Shown: positions 43,310-51,717, counted from the stretch's first letter. The stretch: 64,000 nucleotides of DNA from Microbacterium sp. zg-B185 (GCF_030246885.1 NZ_CP126739.1:434001-498000); one strand, 5' to 3'. Numbers and translations are program-made. The notes: generated from the sequence alone by a model not told the origin.

Positions 43310-43660
43310 CTGTTTCCGCACTCTTCTGATTCGCCTCTGACTCGAATCAGACGAGTCCGAGGCAGGTGCGGGCTGGTACGTCCGCGTGATTCCGCGGAAT
43401 TCGGCCCTTCGGGGCTCGTCGCCTGCGGTAAGTCAGTCGTCGCCTGCGGCAAGTCAGAAGGTCTTGTGGGCGCCACATGCCTGCACCGTCGCCAACTGCC
43501 CGGGCCGGAATGGGTCGTCGCTACAGGTGTACCGGGGTGCGGCTGAAGGCGCGGAGCGCGGTATCGCCGCCATCGAGACGGAATCGATTGCGCAGATCCC
43601 AAGGGGTCGCGCGCGCCCAGACGAACAGCACCAGGTCACCGACATCCGGTCGAAGCCGGT

Positions 43661-44317
43661 CTAGGCGATCAAGGTTTGCGTGGCGAGCTCCATGTGCTGC
43701 GCCACCGCTGCGGCCGCCGTGTCGGGGTCGCCCGTTGCAATGGCGTCCACGATCTCGAGGTGGCGGGGCACGTCCATGTTCCGCACCGCCCGTTCGATCC
43801 CGGATCGGGTGATCGACATCAGGATTGACCCTTCCAAGGCGCTCCAGGCGCGCATGAGCGTGTCGTTGCCCGTCAGCCGGCAGAGTTCGCGGTGAAAGTC
43901 GAGGTCGGCACGCATACGCGCGTCGAGCGATTCATTCTCCGCCGCGCTCATCAGTCCGACTGCCGCTCGCAGACTTTCGACGGCCGACTCGCGCTGCGGG
44001 CTCTCAGCGACAGTGCGGGCGGCCAAAGCCTCGAGGGCAGCACGGACGAGGAACAGGTCCCGCAGCTCTTCGTCGTCCATGCGGCGGACCAGGAGCCGTC
44101 CCCGTGATCCCTCGGTGAGGAGACCTTCGATCTGCAGAGTGCGCATGGCCTCGCGGAGGGTGCCGCGGCTGATCTGCAGTCGTTGAGACATCTCGATCTC
44201 TGAGACGTGTGACCCGGGCGGAAGCTCGCCGGTGGTGATGGCACGTCGGAGGACCTCGATCGCCTGCATCCGCAGCGTATTGCGTTGCAATCCGAGAATG
44301 GCGGGACTATCGGTCAT
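43661..44317 (-). CDS. GntR family regulator (FadR/FCD subgroup)
   Basis: A 218-residue regulator. The winged helix is IEVLRRAITTGELPPGSHVS and EMSQRLQISRGTLREAMRTL (about residues 19-63), the GntR signature. The C-terminal FCD domain shows LFLVRAALEALAARTV, MRADLDFHRELCRLTGN and a final His in VAQHMELA, the metal-binding set (Asp, three His) usual in FCD sensors of small organic acids. It lies downstream of the transporter gene behind a strong hairpin. The 42-base dyad at 45822-45863 between transporter and SDR is its likely operator. Confidence 0.9.
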   Translation of the reverse strand: MTDSPAILGLQRNTLRMQAIEVLRRAITTGELPPGSHVSEIEMSQRLQISRGTLREAMRTLQIEGLLTEGSRGRLLVRRMDDEELRDLFLVRAALEALAARTVAESPQRESAVESLRAAVGLMSAAENESLDARMRADLDFHRELCRLTGNDTLMRAWSALEGSILMSITRSGIERAVRNMDVPRHLEIVDAIATGDPDTAAAAVAQHMELATQTLIA

Positions 44318-44350
44318 CCGCTATCCCTCCCGTGGTTTGCGTGTCGAGTC

Positions 44351-44390
44351 TACGAGAGCGGCGCACGTGTTCGGGTGCGCCGCTCTCGTA
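44351..44390 (-). terminator. Perfect 15-bp hairpin between transporter and gntR
   Basis: TACGAGAGCGGCGCA (44351-44365) and TGCGCCGCTCTCGTA (44376-44390) are perfectly complementary with a 10-base loop. It lies 14 bases after the end of the transporter gene, so it should stop read-through into gntR. Confidence 0.8.
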
Positions 44391-44404
44391 TGCGCCGAGT
44401 CAAC

Positions 44405-45745
44405 TCAGTTGGCGCGTTCGAGCTCGCGTGCCTCGGCGGATGCTTCCTTCGCGTACTCCCGCTGCGCCTTCGTCCAGGTCTCAGGCGTCACGACGGCCGA
44501 GACGAGTCCGATGAGTGCGTATAGCGAGAACAGGGCTGCCGGGCCGACCCATCCGAAGGCGCCGAACAGCAGTGTCGTGATGAAGGGGGTGAATCCGGAC
44601 ACCATGGCCGAGATCTGGTAGGCCAGCGATGCCCCCGAGGTGCGGGTGTTGGCGTTGAACAGCTCAGGGAACCAGGCGCCCTGCGCACCCGCGAGTGCGT
44701 TTTGGAACACCGCGTAGGAGAGCACGATGACGATGATGACCATGGGGTAGACGGCGGTGTTGACGCCGAGGAACATCAGGAATCCCCAGAACACACCCAA
44801 AGCGGTCACCATCAGGTACAGCGGTCGCCGCCCGATCTTGTCGGTGAGTCGTGCCCAACCCCAGGTGGCGAAGATGCCGATCCCGGCCGCGAGGGACAGC
44901 GCGGTCAGTGTCTGCCAGCTTTCGGTGATCTTGTTGGTGTTGAGGTAGGAGATCAGGTAGGTGATCGAGATCGCGTAGCCGGCGGTTTCTGCGACCCGGA
45001 GGCCGATGCCGCGGAGGATGTTGCCCCAGTCGGTCTTGATGACCTCGATAATCGGAGCTCGGAGGACCTTGCCCTCAGCCTTCACGTCTTCGAAGACCGG
45101 GGACTCGGGAACCTTCGCGCGGATGATCAGACCGACGATGACCAGGATGATGCTGGCCAAGAACGGCACGCGCCATGCCCAGTCGCCAGGCAGGTGGACG
45201 CTGACGAGGAAGACGAGGTTCGCGAGCAGCAGTCCGACGGGGAAGCCAGCTTGGACGATACCGGTGAAGCCACCCTTGAAGCGCCACGGCGCATGCTCAT
45301 ACGTCATCAAGATCGCGCCGCCCCACTCAGCACCGAATGCGAGGCCCTGGACGATGCGGACGAGCACGAGCAGGATCGGGGCGACGATGCCGACCATCGC
45401 GTAGGTGGGAAGAAGGCCGATGGCGAAAGTGGCCAGACCCATCAGAATCAGCGATGCGACGAGGACCGGCTTCCGCCCGACGCGGTCGCCGAGGTGTCCG
45501 CCGATGATCCCGCCAATGGGGCGTGCGGCAAATCCGGCACCGAGGGTGGCGAACGACAGCAGTGTTCCGGTTATCGGGTCGGACCCGGGGAAGAACGCGG
45601 TGCCGAAGTACAGGGCCGCGGCTGTGCCGAAGCCGATGAAGTCATACGTCTCGATGACTGCGCCGACGCCGGAACCGACGGCGACTCGCTTTCTCTGGGG
45701 TGTGCCGTTGACGACACCCCGCATGGTGATGGCTGCTTCGCTCAT
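44405..45745 (-). CDS. MFS transporter, metabolite:H+ symporter (MHS) family
   Basis: A 446-residue protein with about 12 membrane helices. GAVIETYDFIGFGTAAAL at the start and GGIIGGHLGDRVGRKPVL (loop 2-3 signature, residues about 78-95) are typical of the MHS group that includes shikimate, proline/betaine and alpha-ketoglutarate carriers. LVRIVQGLAFGAEWGGAILM is the second conserved block. It likely imports an organic acid or polyol used by the divergent SDR-transketolase operon. The substrate cannot be read from the sequence. The gene is divergent from the SDR across the dyad operator. Confidence 0.92.
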   Translation of the reverse strand: MSEAAITMRGVVNGTPQRKRVAVGSGVGAVIETYDFIGFGTAAALYFGTAFFPGSDPITGTLLSFATLGAGFAARPIGGIIGGHLGDRVGRKPVLVASLILMGLATFAIGLLPTYAMVGIVAPILLVLVRIVQGLAFGAEWGGAILMTYEHAPWRFKGGFTGIVQAGFPVGLLLANLVFLVSVHLPGDWAWRVPFLASIILVIVGLIIRAKVPESPVFEDVKAEGKVLRAPIIEVIKTDWGNILRGIGLRVAETAGYAISITYLISYLNTNKITESWQTLTALSLAAGIGIFATWGWARLTDKIGRRPLYLMVTALGVFWGFLMFLGVNTAVYPMVIIVIVLSYAVFQNALAGAQGAWFPELFNANTRTSGASLAYQISAMVSGFTPFITTLLFGAFGWVGPAALFSLYALIGLVSAVVTPETWTKAQREYAKEASAEARELERAN

Positions 45746-45821
45746 CTCTCTGCCTTCCTCACGTCATTGTGACCGACCCGCGGCGCGAGTGGCAGAACCC
45801 AGTATCAGGACAATCCCGGCC

Positions 45822-45863
45822 ATTGTCAACAGTCGAACAGCTAACTATTGAACTGTCGGCAAT
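45822..45863. promoter_or_regulatory. Long dyad operator between MFS and SDR genes
   Basis: Outer ATTG (45822-45825) and CAAT (45860-45863), then ACAGT (45829-45833) and ACTGT (45852-45856), are all symmetric about 45842.5; inner bases are partly symmetric as well. It lies in the divergent promoter region and is the natural target for the cassette's GntR regulator. Confidence 0.6.
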
Positions 45864-45914
45864 TTCAGGTTACGATCAAAACCGCCGCCGCGATGGAGCG
45901 GCTGAGAGCAGGAG

Positions 45915-46688
45915 ATGATGACTTCCACACGCACCGCAGTCCTGACCGGCGCAGCCGCCGAACGGGGAATCGGACAAGCAGCGGCCCGCGAGTACGCGAA
46001 GGCAGGATGGGCGATCGCCGTCCTCGACCTCGACGGAGAAGCAGCTGCCCGGGTCGCAGCAGACATCGCCGCCGAGTATGACGTCCCGGCTTACGGCGGC
46101 CCGGTGAACGTGGCCGACGAGGCGTCCGTCACCGCAGCACAGCAGGAGGTCGCGAGCCGAGTGACCGACGGCTCGCTCCCGCCCGTCGGCGCGCTCGCGA
46201 ACATCGCGGGCATCACCTCACCGGTCCCGTTCCTCGAGACCACGCTCGACCTGTGGAACAAGGTCATGGCCGTCAACGCGACCGGCACCTACCTCGTGAC
46301 GAAGGCCTTCCTGCCCGACATGATCGAGAACGGGTTCGGCCGCATCGTCAACATGTCGTCGGTGTCCGCCCAGCGGGGTGGCGGCGTGTTCGGCAAGGTC
46401 CCCTACTCCGCAGCGAAGGCCGCGATCCTCGGCTTCACCAAGGCTCTTGCCCGCGAACTGGGGTCCACCGGAGTGACTGTCAACGCCGTGACGCCCGGTG
46501 CCGTCGACACCAACATCCGCGTGGGAACGACCGACGAGATCGAGGCCGCGATCGTCGGAGCCATCCCACTCGGACGCACGGCAACTCCCAAAGAGGTCGC
46601 GGACGTGTTCGTGTTCCTCTCCAGTGACGAGGCCAGCTATCTGCAGGGCACCACTATCGACATCAACGGTGGCAGCCACATGCACTGA
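45915..46688 (+). CDS. Short-chain dehydrogenase/reductase of the island 2 pathway
   Basis: A 257-residue classical SDR. The cofactor region is AVLTGAAAERGIGQAAAREY, with DLDGEAA after strand 2, which favours NAD. ANIAGI stands where NNAGI is usual. The catalytic Ser is in NMSSVSAQRGG, and Tyr/Lys in PYSAAKAAILGFTKALA. The C-terminus FLSSDEASYLQGTTIDINGG is standard. It probably oxidises or reduces the imported polyol or sugar before cleavage by the transketolase. It heads an operon with both transketolase genes. Confidence 0.92.
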   Translation: MMTSTRTAVLTGAAAERGIGQAAAREYAKAGWAIAVLDLDGEAAARVAADIAAEYDVPAYGGPVNVADEASVTAAQQEVASRVTDGSLPPVGALANIAGITSPVPFLETTLDLWNKVMAVNATGTYLVTKAFLPDMIENGFGRIVNMSSVSAQRGGGVFGKVPYSAAKAAILGFTKALARELGSTGVTVNAVTPGAVDTNIRVGTTDEIEAAIVGAIPLGRTATPKEVADVFVFLSSDEASYLQGTTIDINGGSHMH

Positions 46689-46741
46689 CCGGTGCTTTCG
46701 CGTCTACCGAGTATCTGCGATCGAACGAAGGAGTTTCATCC

Positions 46742-47638
46742 ATGACTACCGCCACCACTGACGTCGACCTCGCCAGGCGGGTCTCCCGCGTGCGCGCGGC
46801 TGCGCAGCGCATCCGTCTCAATGCCCTGGCGATGGGCGAAGTGCAGGGCCAGGGCTATGTCGGCCAGGCCCTGGGTGCCGCGGACATGCTTGCCGCGGTC
46901 TACGCCGACCAGCTTCGCTTCCGCCCTGACGACCCGCACTGGGAAGAGCGCGATCGATTCCTGCTCTCCACCGGACACTATGCGATCGCCCTCTACGCCG
47001 CCCTCGCTGAGGCGGGCATCATCCCGATCGAAGAACTCGACACCTACGGCTCCGACGACTCGCGACTGCCGATGTCGGGCATGGCCAGCTACACGCCGGG
47101 CATGGAGATCTCCGGCGGATCGCTCGGCCACGGCCTCACGGTCGCGGTCGGCATGGCCCTCGGCCTGCGGCACCTCCAAAGCCGGTCCCGCATCATCAAT
47201 TTCCTCTCCGACGGCGAGCTGAACGAAGGCTCGACGTGGGAGGCCGCGATGGGTGCGGCATCCCACCGGCTCGGAAACCTCATCGCCCTCGTCGACATGA
47301 ATGCACTTCAGGCTGACGGCCCGACCGCCGGAGTCCTCAACATCGAGCCTGCCGAAGACAAGTGGGCCTCGTTTGGTTGGCACACGCAGCGAGTCAACGG
47401 AAACGATCCCGAGGCACTGCTCCGCGCCTTCGACGCCATCGGCGAGAGCGACCCCGTGGGTGCACCGCACGTCCTCGTCTGCGATACCAAGGTCGGCCGC
47501 GGTGTTCCGCTGCTTGAGACGCGCGAGAAGTCGCACTTCATGCGCATCGAGGAGCGCGAGTGGGCCGTCTGCCGCGAGCAGCTGATTGCAGGATTCGAAG
47601 CGGCTGCCGCAACCGTGGCGGAAGGAGCGGCATCATGA
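46742..47638 (+). CDS. Transketolase, N-terminal (thiamine diphosphate) subunit
   Basis: A 298-residue protein equal to the first domain of transketolase. GSLGHGLTVAVGMALG and the ThDP motif NFLSDGELNEGSTWEAAMGA leading to LVDMN (GDG-x-N type) bind the diphosphate and metal. Split transketolases of this kind act on sugars other than the pentose-phosphate ones in several pathways, for example apulose 4-phosphate or sulfo-sugar cleavage. It is coupled to the C-terminal subunit by ATGA overlap, so equal amounts are made. The substrate here is open. Confidence 0.92.
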   Translation: MTTATTDVDLARRVSRVRAAAQRIRLNALAMGEVQGQGYVGQALGAADMLAAVYADQLRFRPDDPHWEERDRFLLSTGHYAIALYAALAEAGIIPIEELDTYGSDDSRLPMSGMASYTPGMEISGGSLGHGLTVAVGMALGLRHLQSRSRIINFLSDGELNEGSTWEAAMGAASHRLGNLIALVDMNALQADGPTAGVLNIEPAEDKWASFGWHTQRVNGNDPEALLRAFDAIGESDPVGAPHVLVCDTKVGRGVPLLETREKSHFMRIEEREWAVCREQLIAGFEAAAATVAEGAAS

Positions 47639-48627
47639 GCACCCCCACCAAGCCGAAGCTCAAGACCTCGGCAATGATCGCCTCCTTCGCCGACCCCGGT
47701 CAGAAGACGGCGCCCGCTCCGTTCGGCCACGCCCTTGCCGCGCTGGCCGAGTCCGACCCGCGGATCGTGGGACTGTCCGCGGACCTCGCGAAGTACACCG
47801 ACATGCACATCTTCCGGGACGCGCACCCCGAGCGGTTCTTCCAGATGGGGATGGCCGAACAGCTCCTCTTCGGTGCCGCCGCGGGCATGGCTGAGGTCGG
47901 GCTCATCCCGTTCGCATCGACGTACTCGGTCTTCGCCACCCGTCGCGCGTACGACTTCATCGCCCTCGACATCGCTGAACCCGGCCTCAACGTCAACATC
48001 GTCGGCGGGCTCCCGGGCCTGACCACCGGCTATGGCCCGAGCCATCAGGCGACGGAGGATGTCGCCATCTTCCGCGGCATCCCGGGGCTCACGATCGTCG
48101 ATCCCTGCGACTCGGTCGATCTAGAGCAGGCGGTGCCGCAGCTCGCTGCCGCGCCAGGACCGACCTACCTCCGCCTGCTGCGCGGGAACGTGCCGACGGT
48201 CCTCGACGAGTACGACTACACCTTCGAGCTAGGCAAGGCGAAGGTACTGCGCCCCGGCGCGGACGTCGTCTTCGTCTCCAGCGGACTCATGACGATGCGT
48301 GCTCTGGAGGCTGCCGAAGCTCTCGCCGCCCACAAGGTCGATGTCGCCGTTGTGCACACCCCGACACTCAAGCCGTTCGACGAGGAAACGGTGATCCGAG
48401 AAATCGACACCCCACGTCTCGCCGTCACACTCGAGAACCACACCGTGGTCGGCGGTCTGTTCGAGACCGTCGCATCCTCGCTCGTGCGCCGCGGAGTCGC
48501 GCGCAAGGTCGTCCCCGTGGCACTGCCCGACGAGTTCCTGGATGCCGGCGCACTTCCGACGCTCCACGAACGCTACGGACTCGCGGTCGACACGATCGTC
48601 GCCAGAGTCCTCCGCGAGCTGGGCTGA
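47635..48627 (+). CDS. Transketolase, C-terminal (pyrimidine-binding) subunit
   Basis: A 330-residue protein equal to the second and third domains of transketolase. MGMAEQLLFGAAAGMAEVGL contains the Glu that activates the thiamine ring, and the block FASTYSVFATRRAYDF is conserved. GPSHQATEDVAIFRGIPGLT holds the His-containing substrate loop. The last 120 residues form the transketolase C-terminal domain (LENHTVVGGLFETVASSL). It needs the N-terminal subunit made just upstream. Same operon as the SDR. Confidence 0.92.
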   Translation: MSTPTKPKLKTSAMIASFADPGQKTAPAPFGHALAALAESDPRIVGLSADLAKYTDMHIFRDAHPERFFQMGMAEQLLFGAAAGMAEVGLIPFASTYSVFATRRAYDFIALDIAEPGLNVNIVGGLPGLTTGYGPSHQATEDVAIFRGIPGLTIVDPCDSVDLEQAVPQLAAAPGPTYLRLLRGNVPTVLDEYDYTFELGKAKVLRPGADVVFVSSGLMTMRALEAAEALAAHKVDVAVVHTPTLKPFDEETVIREIDTPRLAVTLENHTVVGGLFETVASSLVRRGVARKVVPVALPDEFLDAGALPTLHERYGLAVDTIVARVLRELG

Positions 48628-48634
48628 CAGGGTC

Positions 48635-48988
48635 ATGGACGACCCAATGACGCGCGAGGATGAACTCGAGCGCCGGCTGAGTGCCGTTGCCTTCGGCGAG
48701 CGACGCGCGCTCCTCGAGCAGCTGCTTCACCAGCACCTCGATGGCAATGACGGAACGACGATCACCGCGCTCGCCGCGGCGACGGGAACCAATCGATTCA
48801 CGGCCTCACGGCATCTGAGCGTGCTGCGTGATGCCGGGCTCGTTCGTGCGGATGCTGCAGGCACACGGCGTCTCCACCGGATCGATCTGGACGCCATGTG
48901 GTCGCTCGATGAGTGGCTGTATCCATTCATCGATGCCGCGGGGCGCGACGCGTTAGAGGCTGACACGAGCGTCGGGCAGAGAGCGTGA
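48635..48988 (+). CDS. ArsR-like winged-helix regulator
   Basis: A 117-residue protein with one winged HTH: ITALAAATGTNRFTASRHLS as helix-turn-helix (about residues 43-62) and LRDAGLVRADAAGTRRLHRI as the wing. The pattern matches ArsR-type repressors, but no metal-binding Cys cluster is present, so the signal is probably not a metal. It starts 8 bases after the transketolase gene and so is probably co-transcribed; a Met at residue 5 is an alternative start. It is the last gene before repeat C. Confidence 0.75.
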   Translation: MDDPMTREDELERRLSAVAFGERRALLEQLLHQHLDGNDGTTITALAAATGTNRFTASRHLSVLRDAGLVRADAAGTRRLHRIDLDAMWSLDEWLYPFIDAAGRDALEADTSVGQRA

Positions 48989-49200
48989 CCAGCGCGGGAA
49001 CCAACCGCTACACCGTTTCCGCGGTGCCTTCGGCGATACGACCTCGCACAGGCGCCGGCGGCTGCCGGGGGCTCGGCTTCGACACGGTCGACCTGGTCGG
49101 CCTCCGAGGGCTTTGCGAACACGTGCCGTCAACGGCAGCCGCGGCGACGTGATGCGCCGTTCGGAAACTCCTCACCGCGACGTCGACCCGCAGATCTGAT

Positions 49201-49249
49201 GGTTGGGAGTTCGAGTCTCTTCGGGCGCGCACTGTGTTGAGACAGTGAT
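49201..49249 (+). repeat. Direct repeat C (attR of island 2)
   Basis: Third copy of the tRNA-Arg 3'-end core, with one mismatch (G for A at 49229). The sequence after it diverges from copies A and B, as expected for the original chromosome downstream of the tRNA. Confidence 0.85.
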
Positions 49250-49250
49250 C

Positions 49251-49286
49251 AGAAAAGGAGTGCCGGGAAACCGGCACTCCTTTTCT
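49251..49286 (+). terminator. Hairpin terminator after repeat C, 16-bp perfect stem
   Basis: AGAAAAGGAGTGCCGG (49251-49266) pairs with CCGGCACTCCTTTTCT (49271-49286) around GAAA. It ends in a T-rich run and has the same core as the tRNA terminator. It was probably the original terminator of the tRNA. Confidence 0.8.
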
Positions 49287-49327
49287 GTTTCTGCGGCCTG
49301 GGGCACGTGCTCCGGCCAGCCTCAGGG

Positions 49328-49849
49328 TCAGGCGTCGACGGCTTCGGCGATCTTCTCGTCACCCTTGTTGATGGCTTTGACGACGGCGTCATAGTCGCCC
49401 TTTTCGATGGCCTTGTTGATTCGCTTCGTGGCCCGCTCCAGGGCCTTGTCGATTCGGTCGAGAGCCTCCTCGTCCACCACGGCGACTATCGCTGAGGAGC
49501 CGGGGACAAGCCATTCCTCGGCGTCGACGCCGATGGACTTCTCTTCGTGCCGTTTCACGATCTCGCCGATTCCGGCACCGGCGCCGAGGCCGACGACACC
49601 GGTGACGAGAAGCAACGGCGGGGCGAAGAGTCCGATCACCAGGCCGGCAACGACGCCGATCGCTGTTCCTTTCGCAACGAACTTCCCGCCGTGCTCTTTA
49701 ACGTGAACGTTGCCATCGGTGTCGCGGGACAGAACGACCGCCGCCACGAGCCTGACATCGTCCAGCGACTTGATGGATGAGAAGTCTTCTTGCGCCGACT
49801 GCTCATCGTCGTAAGAGGCGACCAGGAGCTCGTAATTTCGATCAGTCAT
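49328..49849 (-). CDS. DUF1269 family membrane-associated protein
   Basis: A 173-residue protein. The N-terminal part (YELLVASYDDEQSAQEDF, VRLVAAVVLSRDTDGNVHV) forms the DUF1269 soluble domain. The middle GTAIGVVAGLVIGLFAPPLL and VTGVVGLGAGAGIGEIVKRH are Gly-zipper membrane segments (residues about 61-100). The C-terminus is a highly charged helix (DRIDKALERATKRINKAIEK). The family is widespread and uncharacterised, perhaps in stress adaptation. Lies just outside the islands. Confidence 0.85.
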   Translation of the reverse strand: MTDRNYELLVASYDDEQSAQEDFSSIKSLDDVRLVAAVVLSRDTDGNVHVKEHGGKFVAKGTAIGVVAGLVIGLFAPPLLLVTGVVGLGAGAGIGEIVKRHEEKSIGVDAEEWLVPGSSAIVAVVDEEALDRIDKALERATKRINKAIEKGDYDAVVKAINKGDEKIAEAVDA

Positions 49850-49880
49850 TCATCTGCCTTTCATGTTGTTCTCGCCGCGT

Positions 49881-49955
49881 GGTATGGACCCACTCTGCGA
49901 CGAGCGGTATGGACCCACTCTGCGACGAGCGGTATGGACCCACTCTGCGACGAGC
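49881..49955. repeat. Three perfect 25-bp tandem repeats
   Basis: Units 49881-49905, 49906-49930 and 49931-49955, each beginning GGTATGGACCCACTC and ending GACGAGC. There are no spacers, so it is not a CRISPR. The gap 49850-50207 holds no other gene. Confidence 0.85.
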
Positions 49956-50207
49956 GCCGGCCGCTTGCCAGAGCAGTAGGTCCCGTCGCGGCCCGGAGGA
50001 CGAAAGCCCCTATGAGGCGTACGTCCCTCCGACGGCATGGCGCTGCCGGTGCGGCGCACGGCGCGAAGTTGCAGCACACACGGGTGGAGCCTGCGCCGGG
50101 CGTCGAGCACCGGTGACTCTTCGCGGGACCTTCGGCAGTACCGGGGCGGTCGTCACAGACGTACGGTTATCCATTACGCCGGAGACCAATCAGCTCGGAG
50201 GGGCCAC

Positions 50208-51230
50208 ATGTGCACGGGAGCGAATTACACCACGCGGGATCACTACTTCGGCCGCAACCTGGACCTGGAGTTCTCGTACCACGAGACCGTCACGGTGACT
50301 CCTCGGAACTTCCCCTTCGAATTCCGGAAGGCGGAACCGCTCCCGACACACCACGCGATCATCGGGATGGCGACGATCGCGGATGGATACCCGTTGTACT
50401 ACGACGCGACCAACGAGAAGGGCCTCAGCATGGCGGGGCTCAACTTCCCGGAGAACGCCGACTACAAGCCCGAGGCGCAGGACAAGACCAACATCACTCC
50501 GTTCGAGTTCATCCCGTGGATCCTCGGGCAGTTCGAAACGGTGGACGAGGTGAAGACGGCGCTGAAGACGCTGAACCTCGTGAAGATCAATTTCAGTGAG
50601 GCCTTCCCGCTCTCACCGCTGCACTGGATCATCTCCGACCGGAATCAGTCCATCACTGTGGAAAGCGTCAAGGAGGGGCTCAAGGTCTACGAGAACCCGG
50701 TCGGGGTCCTCACCAACAACCCGACCTTCGACATCCAGTTGTTCAACCTGAACAACTACATGCACCTGTCGAAGAACCCTCCCGAGAAGCACTTCTCCGA
50801 TGGGCTGGATTTCGACGTCTACAGTCGCGGGATGGGCGCGATCGGCCTCCCCGGAGATCTGTCGTCCTCATCCCGGTTCGTGAAGGCCGCCTTCACGAAG
50901 ATGAACTCGGTCTCGGGGGAGTCCGAGTCCGAGTCGATCAGCCAGTTCTTCCAGATCCTGGGGTCCGTCGCACAGCAGCGAGGATGCGTGGAGGTCTCTC
51001 CAGGAAAGTTCGAGATCACGATCTACTCCTCGTGCTGCAACACCGACAAAGGGATCTACTACTACACGACCTACGAGAACAGCCAGGTGACCGGGGTCGA
51101 CATGCACAACGAAGACCTCGACGGTACCGCCTTGGCGGACTATCCCCTGATCAAGGGACAGCAGATCCGCATGGATAACGCACACACCGAGCCGGTATCG
51201 GCGCTCGGAGCGACCGTCGCAGCAACGTAG
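50208..51230 (+). CDS. Choloylglycine hydrolase family (bile-salt-hydrolase-like) enzyme
   Basis: A 340-residue Ntn hydrolase starting MCTGANYTT; Cys2 becomes the N-terminal nucleophile after removal of Met. Residues known from lactobacillar bile salt hydrolases are all found at near-identical positions: Cys2, Arg16, Asp19, Asn79 (GLNFPENA), Asn171 (LTNNPTF) and Arg223 (SSSSRFVKA). The blocks YFGRNLDLEFSYHE and TPFEFIPWILGQ are strikingly like those of Firmicutes gut enzymes. It cleaves linear amides; penicillin V or acyl-homoserine lactones are other possible substrates. GGAGGGG precedes the ATG. No signal peptide. Single gene. Confidence 0.92.
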   Translation: MCTGANYTTRDHYFGRNLDLEFSYHETVTVTPRNFPFEFRKAEPLPTHHAIIGMATIADGYPLYYDATNEKGLSMAGLNFPENADYKPEAQDKTNITPFEFIPWILGQFETVDEVKTALKTLNLVKINFSEAFPLSPLHWIISDRNQSITVESVKEGLKVYENPVGVLTNNPTFDIQLFNLNNYMHLSKNPPEKHFSDGLDFDVYSRGMGAIGLPGDLSSSSRFVKAAFTKMNSVSGESESESISQFFQILGSVAQQRGCVEVSPGKFEITIYSSCCNTDKGIYYYTTYENSQVTGVDMHNEDLDGTALADYPLIKGQQIRMDNAHTEPVSALGATVAAT

Positions 51231-51717
51231 TTCAGCCGCACCCCTTTTTCACGCTGGTGCCGAAAGATCGCGGTGCGCTTGTCGGGCGTGCTGTTGGTCA
51301 CTTGTGGTGCTCCCGCAGCAGCGGCATCCGCGACGCAGCTTCGGTGGCCCGGCGTTCTTCGCCGCCGCGCAACGAGGCAGATGAACCGGCAGGCCCCGTC
51401 GAAATCTGTCCGGCCACTGGCGCGGCACACGCAGACGGCCGTGACGCAGGCTCCGCATCACCGCGATCACCGACCTGAGAAGCACAGCACCGCGCCGTTC
51501 GCAAGGGCCTGTGGCGGGGTCGTGCCCGGCGCCTACCATCGGCTCGGGACCGTGCCGGCCACTGCCTACTGCAGGATCCGGGCCGCGAGAGAGAGGTTGC
51601 GTACGAGCGCGGTCCGGCCGTAGAGACCAGCCTGTGGCAACGATGCCACATCTTGAGGTGGAGAATCGAGATGACGAGTCGGGATCGCCGAAAGGCATCA
51701 CCGCGCGAGGTGCGGCG
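51231..51717. other. Intergenic, no gene recognised
   Basis: Nearly 490 bases between the hydrolase and the ABC transporter. Frames here are Arg/Ala/Ser-rich without ribosome sites. It probably holds the transporter promoter, but no clear -10/-35 pair or operator stands out. Confidence 0.5.

Larger units (their letters stand above)
43278..49200 (+). mobile_element. Genomic island 2 (about 5.9 kb), catabolic cassette
   Basis: Lies between repeats B and C. It carries GntR, an MHS-family transporter, an SDR, two transketolase halves and an ArsR-like regulator. It shares the first 120 bases after the core with island 1 but lacks the TGTGTG arm repeats at its ends and any integrase. The stretches 43310-43660 and 48989-49200 show no gene. 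The tandem layout suggests two insertions at the same tRNA, the second at the tRNA-proximal site. Confidence 0.65.

Noticed and set aside
32376..49200. Integrase or transposase gene in the islands
   Set aside because: I read both strands for the tyrosine recombinase R..HxxR..Y pattern and for DDE transposase motifs and found none; remaining open frames are short and Arg/Pro-rich.
49881..49955. Possible CRISPR array
   Set aside because: The 25-base units follow each other with no spacers, and no cas gene is in the window.
51231..51717. Regulator or remnant transposon between the hydrolase and ABC genes
   Set aside because: No frame shows an HTH or transposase motif and no inverted terminal repeats were seen.
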